A stretch of 15,868 bases of DNA from contig DGEG01000094.1 in assembly GCA_002385825.1 (NCBI GenBank), positions 1 to 15,868 of the forward strand. The letters run 5' to 3'. The position numbers and the translations under genes were made by a program. Origin of the DNA: Firmicutes bacterium UBA3932. Lineage in GTDB: Bacteria > Bacillota > Clostridia > Peptostreptococcales > Anaerovoracaceae. Under the pieces are notes generated by a model, which saw only the letters and a list, made by a program, of their open reading frames with translations, searched no databases and had not been told where the DNA came from. Shown one piece after another: positions 1-8,074 of this stretch. Position 1 is the first letter of the stretch. Every line of letters starts with the position of its first letter.

Positions 1-45
1 AACTTTTTGTCCGCACCCCCTTTCCGCTGCCTATACCTTTCACAT

Positions 46-1191
46 CTATTCAAATATCCCGCGTTCCAAAAGAATCTGTTCCATCTGCTGAACTCTTTTG
101 TCCCAGGAACAGGCCTTTCCGTATTCCATGCGCTTCTTCACCTTGGAAGGATCCCGCTCCTGCAATGCTTCTCTACATTTTACCACAAAATCCTCCCGGT
201 TTTCCGCAATATATACCACATCTGCATAATCCATAACCTGCAGCGGCTCCCTGGTGCTCACGATAGGTTTTCCCGTGGCCAGATACTCATAGAACTTCAA
301 AGGACTCACGTCCTTGGAAAGCCTGCCTTCTTTAAAGAGATTCAGGCAGACATCAAATCCTGCTATGATTTCCGGCAGTTCAGCCTGGGGCACCAATCCC
401 ATAAATCGTACATTGGGATAGGCTCGAAGCGAGGAGAGATCCACCCCGGGCAGTGAGCGGCCCACCAACACCAGTTCCCCTTCGGGGAAGGCCTGGGCTA
501 CGGCTTCCATGCATTGGTAATCGATGCATTCCTGGAGCATGCCCACAAATCCGAACACCGGTTTGTTTTCCTCGGCCGCTGCCTTTCCGGGCGATTCCGC
601 CGCCCGTGAAAACAGTTCGTAATCCACTCCGTTGGGAATCAGCTCTGTGTTTTCGTTGTATTGTCGCAGAGTATCATAGAGTCCCGCCGCCGTGCAGAAT
701 ACCTGGTCCGCCGCAGTAGCCAGATCTTTTTCCATAGCATCTACGACAACAGGATCAATCATCCCCTTATATGCGGAATGACGGTCCACGCAGTCGTAAA
801 TCACCCCTCTGTTTGGTATGAGATGAATCAGGTCGCAGGAAGTGGGCGTGTAACACCAGAGATAAGGCTCAGTAAACCCGTGTTCCTTCATCCGCTTTCG
901 GATATAGCGGGCAATCATCTTCTGGTTGATGCGGTTGATCCAGCGATATTTATTGAAAAAGGGAAAAACGAGAGGCGGGGAATAGACCGTAATGTTGTCC
1001 TTAGCCTTTTGTCCCGGTTTTCTGAAAGCCGTCAATCGCTTGAACGCCGACCTGTCCTTCAGGGGCGCCAATATGGTGACCGGCGGATCTATATATATAA
1101 CTTCCGCATCTTGTAAGCGGTTCATCACATTTTGCTTGCGGGTGGGAACGGGATAATAGTTGGAGGTGGAAATGCAAACTATCTGGCGCAT
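46..1191 (-). CDS. Glycosyltransferase (GT-B fold, TuaH-like)
   Basis: Predicted cytoplasmic glycosyltransferase of about 381 residues that probably adds a sugar to a cell-wall or surface polysaccharide. The C-terminal half has the GT-B donor-binding layout: a Rossmann-like stretch (PVFGFVGML near residue 215), a later GLV motif, and the segment SPLKFYEYLATGKPIVST near residue 300, typical of GT4/GT1-like enzymes. The N-terminal half (IVCISTSNYYPVPTRKQNVM) resembles teichuronic-acid glycosyltransferases such as TuaH. Two adjacent ATG codons exist at 1194 and 1191. I chose 1191 because the AGGAGG ribosome-binding site lies five bases from it and only two from the other. The start overlaps the stop of the upstream GT-CsaB gene (TGATG), indicating translational coupling in one operon. 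The exact acceptor and sugar cannot be read from sequence. Confidence 0.85.
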   Translation of the reverse strand: MRQIVCISTSNYYPVPTRKQNVMNRLQDAEVIYIDPPVTILAPLKDRSAFKRLTAFRKPGQKAKDNITVYSPPLVFPFFNKYRWINRINQKMIARYIRKRMKEHGFTEPYLWCYTPTSCDLIHLIPNRGVIYDCVDRHSAYKGMIDPVVVDAMEKDLATAADQVFCTAAGLYDTLRQYNENTELIPNGVDYELFSRAAESPGKAAAEENKPVFGFVGMLQECIDYQCMEAVAQAFPEGELVLVGRSLPGVDLSSLRAYPNVRFMGLVPQAELPEIIAGFDVCLNLFKEGRLSKDVSPLKFYEYLATGKPIVSTREPLQVMDYADVVYIAENREDFVVKCREALQERDPSKVKKRMEYGKACSWDKRVQQMEQILLERGIFE

Positions 1192-3395
1192 CATGCCCTC
1201 CTTTCCTCTGGGCGGTTTAAGAGCCGCCTCGCCGCATCAATATTGATTTTCTGAGCCTCTCTGAGACGGGCTACGGCCTCCTGCACTTTTTCAGGTCCCC
1301 GCTGCACCGCCAGGTCGATTTCCTTACAAAGCCACTCCTTGGACAAGGATGTGAGCGATATGCAGGAATCGGATCCGATATATTTAATAAAGCTGTCCAC
1401 TTTCACATCGTAGGAAATGCCGATGACAGGCGCGCCTCCTGCCGTAGCGAAGATCAGGGAGTGAAGCCTCATCCCCACCACTACTTCCATGGAGCCCAGC
1501 ATCCCGATGAGCTCTTCCACAGTATGCTTTTGACTGCAGGTGTAATAAGGACTTGTCATGCCGGCAGTGGCCTTTGCCGCTGCGGATATGTCCTTTGGAA
1601 TTTCAATGGGTAGAAACACCGGCGTCAACCCGTAGGTTTTCCAGGCATAATCCGCCGCTTCCCCTATCCACTCGGGATGGCGAAAATCCGGCCAGTTGCG
1701 CAGGCAAAAACCGATCATCCGAATTCCGGCAGGAACTCCTTCTTGAGCAAAAGCGGCCTCTACCACCGCAGGGTTCGCTTTTTGTATGTTCACCGTGGGG
1801 TCTGCGGCCAGGATGATCTCCGGCTTGTCCACCTTCATTTCTTTAAGCAGTTCCAGGGACACTCTGTCTCTCAGGGTGATAATATCTGCGGTGCTGTTGA
1901 GTACCTTCGCGGCAATCCGGCGGTTCCTCGGTAAATTGATGGGGCCGATGCCGCATCCGTACATGATGATTTTGCATCCGCACCACTTAGCTGCTTTTAA
2001 TGTAAACAGGTAAAAGTACAGGGATCTTGAGGAGGTGACATCCTGCATCAGGCTGCCTCCCCCGTTGACAAATATCTCCGCTTTCCGGAGACTCCGTATG
2101 AAAGCGACCACGTTGAATATATACATGGCCCTAGTCTTGTTAGCGACCCTGGTCTCATTTTTTCTTCTGGTCATGACCCAGAAAGGCATGTCGGGATCGA
2201 TTTCGCGGAATTGGGACAGGATGGCCTTCAAAATGGCCTCGTCCCCTGCATTGCCTCGGCCGTAAGCCCCGCAAATGACCGCGCCGTGCCTGCCTTTATA
2301 CTGCTTGCGGCGAAGGATGGTACGATAGACCTGTTCCTGATCCTCTCGCATGCGCTCCAGGGAAAAATCTTTTTTTGCCTTTTGAAACAAGTTTTCTGCC
2401 AGTCTGCGCCTCAATTCTTCATCCACGGACAACCTGTATATGTACTCACCGAAGGTCTCCACATCTCCCGCTTCGAACAGGAAGCCGTTCTCTCCGTTGT
2501 TTATGAGTGCGGGGATGCCTCCCACGCGACTGGCTATGGCGGGGCAATGCTCGTAAGCCCCTTCCAGGAGGGAATAAGGGAAGGTTTCAGAAAGAGAAGC
2601 CAGTACGTTGATGTCCACTTTGGAAAAGAAGCCCTTGATATCGTCCACCCATCCCACAAACTCGACTCTGTGACTGATTTCAAGCTCTCGGGCCAAGGCC
2701 TTTAATTCCTTTTCATCCTCGCCGGTTCCCGCAATCAAAAGCTTTAACCTGGGATTTTTCCTGAAAGCAATGTTGAAGGCACGAATTACCGTGCCGATGT
2801 CTTTGATGGGAGTAAGCCTGGCGGCGATACCCACGATGATATCTTCGTCCTCACCTTTGGGCGGCCTGGGTTCTTTTCTTGCTCCCGAAAAATCAAGGCC
2901 GTTGTAAATCGTAAAAATCCGCCAGGGGTCAAAGCCTCTCTCAATGAGGTTCTGCTGCATCCTGTCGGCCACCGCTACATAGAAGTCCATGTTCCGAAGG
3001 GCTATAGCGTTAATCAGGCCAAAAGTATACTGCTTCAACGGCATGCCCATATAATCCAGCCTGGGGTCCGAGTGGACCGTTGTCATCACCGGAATGGTCC
3101 GCAGCTTCTTGACAAGCACCCCCAGCATGTTGGCCTTGGCGCCGTGACAGTGAATCACATCGGGTTTGAAGCTGTCCACTTCTTTCAGCGCCATGCTCAT
3201 GTCCTTAAAAACGTTCAAGCCGTTTTCAATGATCACCACGTCCAGGCCCATTTCACTGCCTTCGTCGGCTAAAACGCCGCTGCGGAAGCTCACCAACCTG
3301 AGATCGTTGGTTTCCGACAGTTCCCGGGCCAGGGACAATATATGGGTTTTGCCGCCTCCGATGTCGCCACCGGCGGCAAACAACATTATCCTCAT
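1191..3395 (-). CDS. csaB: Fused GT4 glycosyltransferase - CsaB polysaccharide pyruvyl transferase
   Basis: Two-domain protein of about 734 residues. Residues 1 to ~370 are a GT4 glycosyltransferase: glycine-rich start (GGDIGGGKTH), HCHGAKAN, and the E-x7-E donor motif in SETFPYSLLEG followed by ASRVGGIPALI. Residues ~375 to 734 are a CsaB-type pyruvyl transferase: GAYGRGNAGDEAIL at its start, VNGGGSLMQD in the middle and GMRLHSLIFATAGGAPVIGISYD near the end. CsaB family members transfer pyruvate from phosphoenolpyruvate to secondary cell-wall polymers, the ligand of SLH domains. Each domain has about its usual full length, so this is a fusion and not a truncation. The start is the ATG at 3395, with GGAGG five bases upstream; a GTG four codons earlier lacks a site. 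It lies directly downstream of an SLH-protein gene and is coupled to a second glycosyltransferase. Fusion of the two activities suggests sequential steps on one polymer, which is inference. Confidence 0.9.
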   Translation of the reverse strand: MRIMLFAAGGDIGGGKTHILSLARELSETNDLRLVSFRSGVLADEGSEMGLDVVIIENGLNVFKDMSMALKEVDSFKPDVIHCHGAKANMLGVLVKKLRTIPVMTTVHSDPRLDYMGMPLKQYTFGLINAIALRNMDFYVAVADRMQQNLIERGFDPWRIFTIYNGLDFSGARKEPRPPKGEDEDIIVGIAARLTPIKDIGTVIRAFNIAFRKNPRLKLLIAGTGEDEKELKALARELEISHRVEFVGWVDDIKGFFSKVDINVLASLSETFPYSLLEGAYEHCPAIASRVGGIPALINNGENGFLFEAGDVETFGEYIYRLSVDEELRRRLAENLFQKAKKDFSLERMREDQEQVYRTILRRKQYKGRHGAVICGAYGRGNAGDEAILKAILSQFREIDPDMPFWVMTRRKNETRVANKTRAMYIFNVVAFIRSLRKAEIFVNGGGSLMQDVTSSRSLYFYLFTLKAAKWCGCKIIMYGCGIGPINLPRNRRIAAKVLNSTADIITLRDRVSLELLKEMKVDKPEIILAADPTVNIQKANPAVVEAAFAQEGVPAGIRMIGFCLRNWPDFRHPEWIGEAADYAWKTYGLTPVFLPIEIPKDISAAAKATAGMTSPYYTCSQKHTVEELIGMLGSMEVVVGMRLHSLIFATAGGAPVIGISYDVKVDSFIKYIGSDSCISLTSLSKEWLCKEIDLAVQRGPEKVQEAVARLREAQKINIDAARRLLNRPEERRA

Positions 3396-3426
3396 TGAAT
3401 CCTCCACTTTCCTGCAAAGCCTTGCT

Positions 3427-3468
3427 TTGTGAGGGTCCCTGCGACAAACCTCGCAGGGACCCTCACAA
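3427..3468. other. Long perfect stem-loop between the SLH gene and csaB
   Basis: An 18-base-pair perfect inverted repeat with a six-base loop (CAAACC); the arms are 3427-3444 and 3451-3468, with core GAGGGTCCCTGCGA. It sits 32 bases after the SLH gene's stop and ~30 bases before the csaB ribosome-binding site. It has no T-run on either side, so it is not a standard intrinsic terminator. It could be an RNA stabiliser or processing site that sets different levels for the SLH protein and the enzymes downstream. Confidence 0.7.
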
Positions 3469-3500
3469 TATTACGTCTATCGGCCTTTATTTCCGGCTGC

Positions 3501-6500
3501 CTAGTACAAGCCTGTAATGATGGTAGCCACCTGTGCCCGGGTCACCGGGTCTTTCGGCCAGACTTTACCGTCGTATCCCGAAACTACCTGCTGCTGTACC
3601 AGTGTTTTCACATAAGGAAGAGCCCAATCGGCCACCTGGCCGTAGTCGGCGAACTTGGTCAAGTCCGCTTCCGCATATCCCCGTTGCTGTGTCCGGCCGA
3701 TAATCGTCATAACTTCCTGCCTGCTTATGGCACCCATCGGGTTGAAGTATACTTTTCCTTCTTTTGCAGTTCCCATTATAATGCCCATTCCGTACATGGC
3801 TTTAACCGATTCAAGCGCCCAGGCCGGTATGTCTGCAGCATCCTCGAAGGGCAGGACAATATGCTCATATCCGGCGGCCTCTTCTCCCATCCAGTTTTTC
3901 ATGAGAACGGCAAACTCTGCCCTGGTGATGCTCCTGTCCGGATGGAAAGCCAGACCGCTGTCCGTCTTCACTCCGTTCACAACACCCTTTAAGTAAAGGA
4001 AAGCCGTATTATCCTTGCCCCAATGGGTTCCCATATCGATGAAAGGCTGGGGCGCCTCAGGCCCCCAGGGCAGCGTCAGGCTGCTGCGGGCAAGATTTCC
4101 GCTCTCATCGGAAACCACCAGCGCGATCCTGTGCATGGCTCCGTCAGCGGGAGGTAAAGCAGCCGTAAGGGTTTTTGTATTTGCATTATATTGAAATTGC
4201 AACGGTTGGACGTCATAGGTCAAAACCATGTCCGAGGCGGAAATTGCGGCGTCCATTCCGTCACTGACAACAGCGGTCAAAGTCTGTTCGCTAACGCTCA
4301 TCTGGATCTGCGGCGGCTCAAGGTCAACGTAATAACCCAGTCCTCCCATGACCTGATCTAAATAGAAGGTTCCCGCCTGCTTGCCTGTTGCCTGCAGCTT
4401 CAGATAAGTGAGCCCGGTTGCCCCCGAAGGCAGGTTTACATGGATCATCTTCCAACCGGTAAAGTCAAGCTTTGTACCGATTATCTCCTTTACCCCTTCC
4501 GGCGTGCTTACGATCAGGTTCATCGTATTGCCGGATCCGTCACCGTATACCCAGAAATTCAGGCTGTTTGTCTTCCTGGTAAATGCCAGGGAAGACGGAA
4601 CGTAGATCTCGTTTTCGCCGGCTATTGCAAAATCATAGTTCACCTGAGCGCTCTGATATCCGTAGCGCACCTTTGTAAGATCCGTGTTCAGATTTACGGA
4701 TAAACCCGGCAAGGGCTGCGTCTGGAATATATGGGTAGAACCTTCAAATGTTTCGAGGCGCCACCCGTCGCTGGTAATTCGTACGTTTATCGATGCGGAG
4801 GTTCCGCCGGCTGAAGCAGTTATAGTGCCCGTTCCGCTGGTTATGTTGGCGGCGGTAAATCTACCGTTTTCATCGATTTCTCCGATTCCTCCGCTTACGC
4901 TCCAAGTGTAACAGTTGTCCTGGGAGATAAGCGGAAGGCGCTTGTACATTGCAGATGCGGAAAGATCGATGGATTCGCCGCCGGTGACAGCAATGTCGGT
5001 AACCGCTTTGCCCTCCGCCTGATTTATAATGCTTATGCTGTCCGGCTTGGCAACCACGGTGACATCCACCGTAGCAACGGTGTTTTTATCTAATTTTGCC
5101 GTGATCTCGCCGGTTTTAGCCGAGTTGCCTGCTTTAAACACATTGTCTTCGTCGAAGGTTCCGATACCGTTTGAAGCGCTGAACGTAAGAGATGTAATGT
5201 CAGGCGCCTCCACCGGATAATAGTAATCGTCCGTCGCCTTTACGTTGAAGGCCTGCGTGGCTCCGGCCAGCATCCTCAAGCTGTAGGGGTACAGATGGAT
5301 GTTGGCAAGGCGACCTGTGGGCAACGCTGTATTAACCAATAAAATGTAGTTTGCACAATTGCGAAGAGAGCCTTGAGAAGGTTTGTTCACGTTAGTAATG
5401 CTGCTCTCCCCCGGGTAGATGGAATGAATGGCCGTTGATCCTCCTCCGTCCAGGTTGACAGCTTCCACGCAGCCCAGTTCCAACATTCGGTTTGCCAACT
5501 GGGCCAGGGTCACTCCTTTGCTGTGGCCGGAAAGCCTGCCGTCTACCGTGTAGAACACGACGCTCCCGTCATTCCTAACGCCTAAAGCCGTGCGGGGATG
5601 GATCTCCGCGTTTGAAGGAGCCACATTAACGCCCGCCGTGACGAGTTTTTCTCCCGCTCCAACAGCATGTACAACATCGTTCCATGCAGGATCCGCACTG
5701 AAAGTAATGGTGACCGGATCCCCCGAAACCAACCCGGATAAATTGGCTAAATTACCCGGATAATCCGTTTCCGACGCTATGGTCAGAAGGAGTCTTCCCG
5801 GAGGAATAAAGGTGGGTCCCGTGGCGTTGGATACGGATTCAACCGTTGCCTCCACGGTATCGTTCAACCGCAGTTCTTCCGAATCAACGGTCAATAGAAC
5901 ATTATAGGTAGGTATTGTGGCTTTATTCGTATTGTCGTTGCCAAAAACCCTGGTGTAAAGCATCACACCGGATGCCTTTGTAACGGTTTTATTCAGATGA
6001 ATCGAACCGATGGGCGCGGACAAGTAAGGACTTTCAATCTTGATATTCAGGTTTGCCCTTCCTATAATAGCCGTGCCGTCTTCGTAGAACCCCACAGCGG
6101 GGTTGGACATGCTTTCAGATGTGATGAGGAGCCCGTCCTTTATGGTCATCCCCAAAGGAACGCCGGTGCTCATGTTGAAGAAATCTCCGTTAATACCGGC
6201 AATTACATGCTTGCCTTCTGTTGTGGCTTTTTCAACCACCGCTCGAAAACTGGCTGCCCCATACACATCGTTTCCATGAGAAATTATTGGAACTACGTTC
6301 CCTCCGGGATAGTATTCGATATAGTTTTCAGTGATCTTTTCCGTGTACCCGGCATTCCAATAGATCTCGTTTGCCAGTCGTGTTTTTTCACCGATGAGCA
6401 GTGATGATCCGTAAAGTTTGTCCCCAAAGCTGGCTGCAAATGCTGTCCACCCAGTGAAAGCACTGATAACCAATACTACCGCCAGCAGTAACGATAGCCG

Positions 6501-6518
6501 TGATTTAAAATTTCTCAT
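3501..6518 (-). CDS. Secreted SLH-anchored phosphodiester glycosidase (NAGPA domain) protein
   Basis: About 1005 residues. Residues 1-30 are a signal peptide (basic MRNFKSR, then a hydrophobic LLLAVVLVISAF core). Residues ~75-395 form a NAGPA-type domain (phosphodiester glycosidase, DUF2233), with GINGDFFN near 106, HPRTALGV near 305 and NLDGGGSTAI near 353. Two Ig-like (bacterial) modules follow at ~410-575, then a beta-rich jelly-roll-like region at ~580-730 and a short Ig-like module before ~820. Three SLH repeats span ~826-1005, with TRAE in the first, SRQE in the second and TRAQ in the third. The SLH repeats should attach it to a pyruvylated cell-wall polymer, and csaB lies directly downstream. 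The NAGPA family cleaves phosphodiester-linked sugars; the real substrate here is unknown. I chose the ATG at 6518 because AAGGATAAGGG precedes it. A TTG 17 codons earlier lacks a site and falls in the putative -35 box. Confidence 0.9.
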   Translation of the reverse strand: MRNFKSRLSLLLAVVLVISAFTGWTAFAASFGDKLYGSSLLIGEKTRLANEIYWNAGYTEKITENYIEYYPGGNVVPIISHGNDVYGAASFRAVVEKATTEGKHVIAGINGDFFNMSTGVPLGMTIKDGLLITSESMSNPAVGFYEDGTAIIGRANLNIKIESPYLSAPIGSIHLNKTVTKASGVMLYTRVFGNDNTNKATIPTYNVLLTVDSEELRLNDTVEATVESVSNATGPTFIPPGRLLLTIASETDYPGNLANLSGLVSGDPVTITFSADPAWNDVVHAVGAGEKLVTAGVNVAPSNAEIHPRTALGVRNDGSVVFYTVDGRLSGHSKGVTLAQLANRMLELGCVEAVNLDGGGSTAIHSIYPGESSITNVNKPSQGSLRNCANYILLVNTALPTGRLANIHLYPYSLRMLAGATQAFNVKATDDYYYPVEAPDITSLTFSASNGIGTFDEDNVFKAGNSAKTGEITAKLDKNTVATVDVTVVAKPDSISIINQAEGKAVTDIAVTGGESIDLSASAMYKRLPLISQDNCYTWSVSGGIGEIDENGRFTAANITSGTGTITASAGGTSASINVRITSDGWRLETFEGSTHIFQTQPLPGLSVNLNTDLTKVRYGYQSAQVNYDFAIAGENEIYVPSSLAFTRKTNSLNFWVYGDGSGNTMNLIVSTPEGVKEIIGTKLDFTGWKMIHVNLPSGATGLTYLKLQATGKQAGTFYLDQVMGGLGYYVDLEPPQIQMSVSEQTLTAVVSDGMDAAISASDMVLTYDVQPLQFQYNANTKTLTAALPPADGAMHRIALVVSDESGNLARSSLTLPWGPEAPQPFIDMGTHWGKDNTAFLYLKGVVNGVKTDSGLAFHPDRSITRAEFAVLMKNWMGEEAAGYEHIVLPFEDAADIPAWALESVKAMYGMGIIMGTAKEGKVYFNPMGAISRQEVMTIIGRTQQRGYAEADLTKFADYGQVADWALPYVKTLVQQQVVSGYDGKVWPKDPVTRAQVATIITGLY

Positions 6519-6540
6519 GTTATCAACCCTTATCCTTCTC

Positions 6541-6569
6541 TTTATATTTCTAGCTGTTATTACTAGCAA
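6541..6569 (-). promoter_or_regulatory. Candidate sigma-A promoter for the SLH/NAGPA gene
   Basis: On the minus strand: TTGCTA (6569-6564), a 17-base spacer, and TATAAA (6546-6541). Transcription would start about 15 bases before the ATG, just upstream of the ribosome-binding site. This rests on the motif match only. Confidence 0.45.
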
Positions 6570-6651
6570 GTGAAACTGTAAGTTGTAAACTTAAGTCGGA
6601 TTGATTTGGGCCTGGTTAAGCTAATCGAAACTTAGTCGTACTTGTCGAAGC

Positions 6652-7092
6652 TTACTCGATCGTATATGTACCCTTTACCATGACCCAGATGTCTTCCGCT
6701 GCGCTTATCCCCCTGCCGTCGGCTCTCGGGATCAAAAGCAGGTGGTTTCTCGTAACTGCAAAGCCCCCCTTCAGGTCCTTGCCCTCCGTTACATCGGAAA
6801 GCCCGTCCTGTCCCGAAGCAACGGCGAGAGCGCTTCCGCTGCGCAGGATGAGCTCCGTTCCTTCTCCTCCGATGAGTTTTTTACCCGCTTCTACAAAGAC
6901 GGGTTTAAATGTTGCTGAGGATCCACCTGTTTCAACACCCTTCAACGCTGATGCGATTTGCGAATCCACATAGCTCTTGGTCACTACAGGGTCTTCAGCT
7001 GAACCGGGCTCATAGCCGGCAGCCCCCACCGCCACAGTTGTAACGATGAGGGCCAGAGCAACAATCAATACCGCTACATTTGCTTTGTTCAT
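6652..7092 (-). CDS. Small secreted or membrane-tethered hypothetical protein
   Basis: 146 residues with an N-terminal signal or anchor (MNKANVAVLIVALALIVTTVAVGAAG). The mature part begins with GSAEDPVVTKSYVDSQI, and has GKKLIGGEGTELILRSG in the middle and NHLLLIPRADGRG near the end. I associate this combination with conserved hypothetical exported proteins of clostridia, but I cannot assign a function. The body (about 120 residues) looks beta-rich and has no cysteines or recognisable catalytic motif. A good ribosome-binding site (AAAGGAG) precedes the ATG. It begins 54 bases after the mazF stop with no clear promoter between, so it may be read through from mazEF. It lies upstream of the SLH gene in the same orientation, which fits a role at the cell surface; that is context inference only. 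Confidence 0.75.
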   Translation of the reverse strand: MNKANVAVLIVALALIVTTVAVGAAGYEPGSAEDPVVTKSYVDSQIASALKGVETGGSSATFKPVFVEAGKKLIGGEGTELILRSGSALAVASGQDGLSDVTEGKDLKGGFAVTRNHLLLIPRADGRGISAAEDIWVMVKGTYTIE

Positions 7093-7146
7093 GTCCCTTC
7101 TCCTTTGTGATTCGTTTTAACTTTTGCCGGTGTACATAGCCGCCTG

Positions 7147-7497
7147 TCAGAAATCCACGATCCCCAGACTGATGCTCAGGGCTTCATTGGTTTTCTGCAG
7201 GCATTTATCATCGATCCGGCCGATCTTTTCTCTCAGCCGTTTTTTATCAATGGTTCGCAGCTGCTCCAACAGAACCACCGAATCTTTGGCCAACCCGTTC
7301 CCTTCGGCCGGGATCTCCACATGGGTTGGAAGTTTGGCCTTGTTGATCTGTGAAGTAACTGCAGCCACGATGACCGTAGGACTATATTTATTACCAATGT
7401 CATTCTGTACTATTAGAACAGGACGAACCCCGCCTTGTTCCGAGCCGATGACAGGACTTAAATCGGCAAAATATATTTCACCTTTCTTTACAATCAA
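7147..7497 (-). CDS. mazF: MazF/EndoA-type mRNA interferase toxin
   Basis: 116 residues from the TTG at 7497, closely following the Bacillus EndoA/MazF pattern over its full length: IVKKGEIYFADLSPV, GSEQGGVRPVLIVQND, the AAVTSQI strand and the C-terminal SLGIVDF. The arginine of GGVRP and the threonine of AAVT match the catalytic pair of Bacillus MazF. The family cleaves single-stranded RNA at a short site (UACAU in Bacillus); the specificity here is not readable. I chose TTG over the GTG at 7524 because the protein then matches the EndoA length and start (LIVKKG against MIVKRG). The ribosome-binding site is weak (GGAAGAG, rather far upstream), which may keep toxin synthesis low. Its antitoxin gene lies upstream, separated by an unusually long gap of about 198 bases. 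Confidence 0.93.
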   Translation of the reverse strand: MIVKKGEIYFADLSPVIGSEQGGVRPVLIVQNDIGNKYSPTVIVAAVTSQINKAKLPTHVEIPAEGNGLAKDSVVLLEQLRTIDKKRLREKIGRIDDKCLQKTNEALSISLGIVDF

Positions 7498-7524
7498 GTC
7501 ATTCTCACACTCTCTTCCGTACAC

Positions 7525-7551
7525 TCCGTCGGGAATCCAACCCGTGACGGA
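7525..7551 (-). other. Hairpin just upstream of the mazF start
   Basis: In the mazE-mazF gap, TCCGT (7525-7529) and CGGG (7530-7533) pair with CCCG (7541-7544) and ACGGA (7547-7551), with a seven-base loop and a two-base bulge. It ends 27 bases before the TTG start and could influence mazF translation or transcript processing. A second possible fold (GGGCAAT with ATTGTCC) lies near 7600-7640. Confidence 0.4.
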
Positions 7552-7695
7552 TGTTATTTTGTTGTAAAAACAATGCTAATAATTTTTATCGATGGAAATT
7601 GCCATTGGACAATTGCATTTTCCCGTTTGGGATTGCCCTTTTATTTAGCAACAATAGTAAAAGTATTAAATTCTAATGAATGCCGCCGCTGTAAT

Positions 7696-7962
7696 TTACA
7701 GCAGCTTTGACTCGTATTTTTCCAAATCGGTCAGGGTCTCTTCCATGCCTTCCTCTGCTAAGAACAGGTTAAGTCCGCTCATTTCCTCGTATCCGCGAAT
7801 CAATTCTGCTCGTATCTGCTTTTTCTTTTCCTCTTCATGATAGAGGTTGAGAGCTTCTCTGATCAATTCGCTCCTGTTTTTCTTTTGCGCTTCTGCTATG
7901 CGGTCCGTCTGCTCAAGCAATGAAACAGGCAGGCTTATGATTATTTTCTTCAGATTTGACAT
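7696..7962 (-). CDS. mazE: MazE/EndoAI-type ribbon-helix-helix antitoxin
   Basis: 88 residues. The N-terminal ~45 (KKIIISLPVSLLEQTDRIA, then KNRSELIREALNLYHEE) form a ribbon-helix-helix DNA-binding domain of the CopG/MetJ type. The acidic C-terminal tail (RGYEEMSGLNLFLAEEGMEE) resembles the part of Bacillus EndoAI that binds and inhibits EndoA. As in that family, it should neutralise MazF and repress its own promoter. It has its own strong promoter and a palindrome between promoter and start. The ATG is preceded by AGAGG with seven-base spacing. The pair sits directly after nnrD, as in Bacillus, where alr commonly intervenes; alr is absent here. Confidence 0.9.
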   Translation of the reverse strand: MSNLKKIIISLPVSLLEQTDRIAEAQKKNRSELIREALNLYHEEEKKKQIRAELIRGYEEMSGLNLFLAEEGMEETLTDLEKYESKLL

Positions 7963-8018
7963 TTGCGTACCTCTCGCTTTCCTTTCGTATGGCTGTTTGG
8001 ATATCTAACTATATATAT

Positions 8019-8034
8019 GTTTGTATATTCAAAC
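8019..8034. promoter_or_regulatory. Candidate MazE operator (palindrome)
   Basis: GTTTGTATATTCAAAC is a near-perfect 16-base palindrome (seven of eight pairs) just downstream of the mazE -10 box, flanked by ATAT on the left and CATAT on the right. Its place at the transcription start fits autorepression by the ribbon-helix-helix antitoxin. Confidence 0.45.
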
Positions 8035-8042
8035 GCATATCG

Positions 8043-8071
8043 AGTATAAATCACGTGTCGCATTTTGTCAA
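8043..8071 (-). promoter_or_regulatory. Strong sigma-A promoter for mazEF
   Basis: On the minus strand: a perfect -35 TTGACA (8071-8066), a 17-base spacer, and -10 TATACT (8048-8043). It begins four bases after the nnrD stop, so mazEF need not depend on nnrD transcription. The leader to mazE is about 75 bases. Confidence 0.75.
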
Positions 8072-8074
8072 ATC

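Noticed and set aside
7..456. Plus-strand ORFs opposite the glycosyltransferase, csaB and SLH genes
   Set aside because: They are mirror frames of well-supported minus-strand genes, with no ribosome-binding sites or recognisable domains.
6519..6569. 17-residue N-terminal extension of the SLH protein from a TTG codon
   Set aside because: It would place the basic extension before the signal peptide, lacks a ribosome-binding site, and overlaps the likely -35 box.
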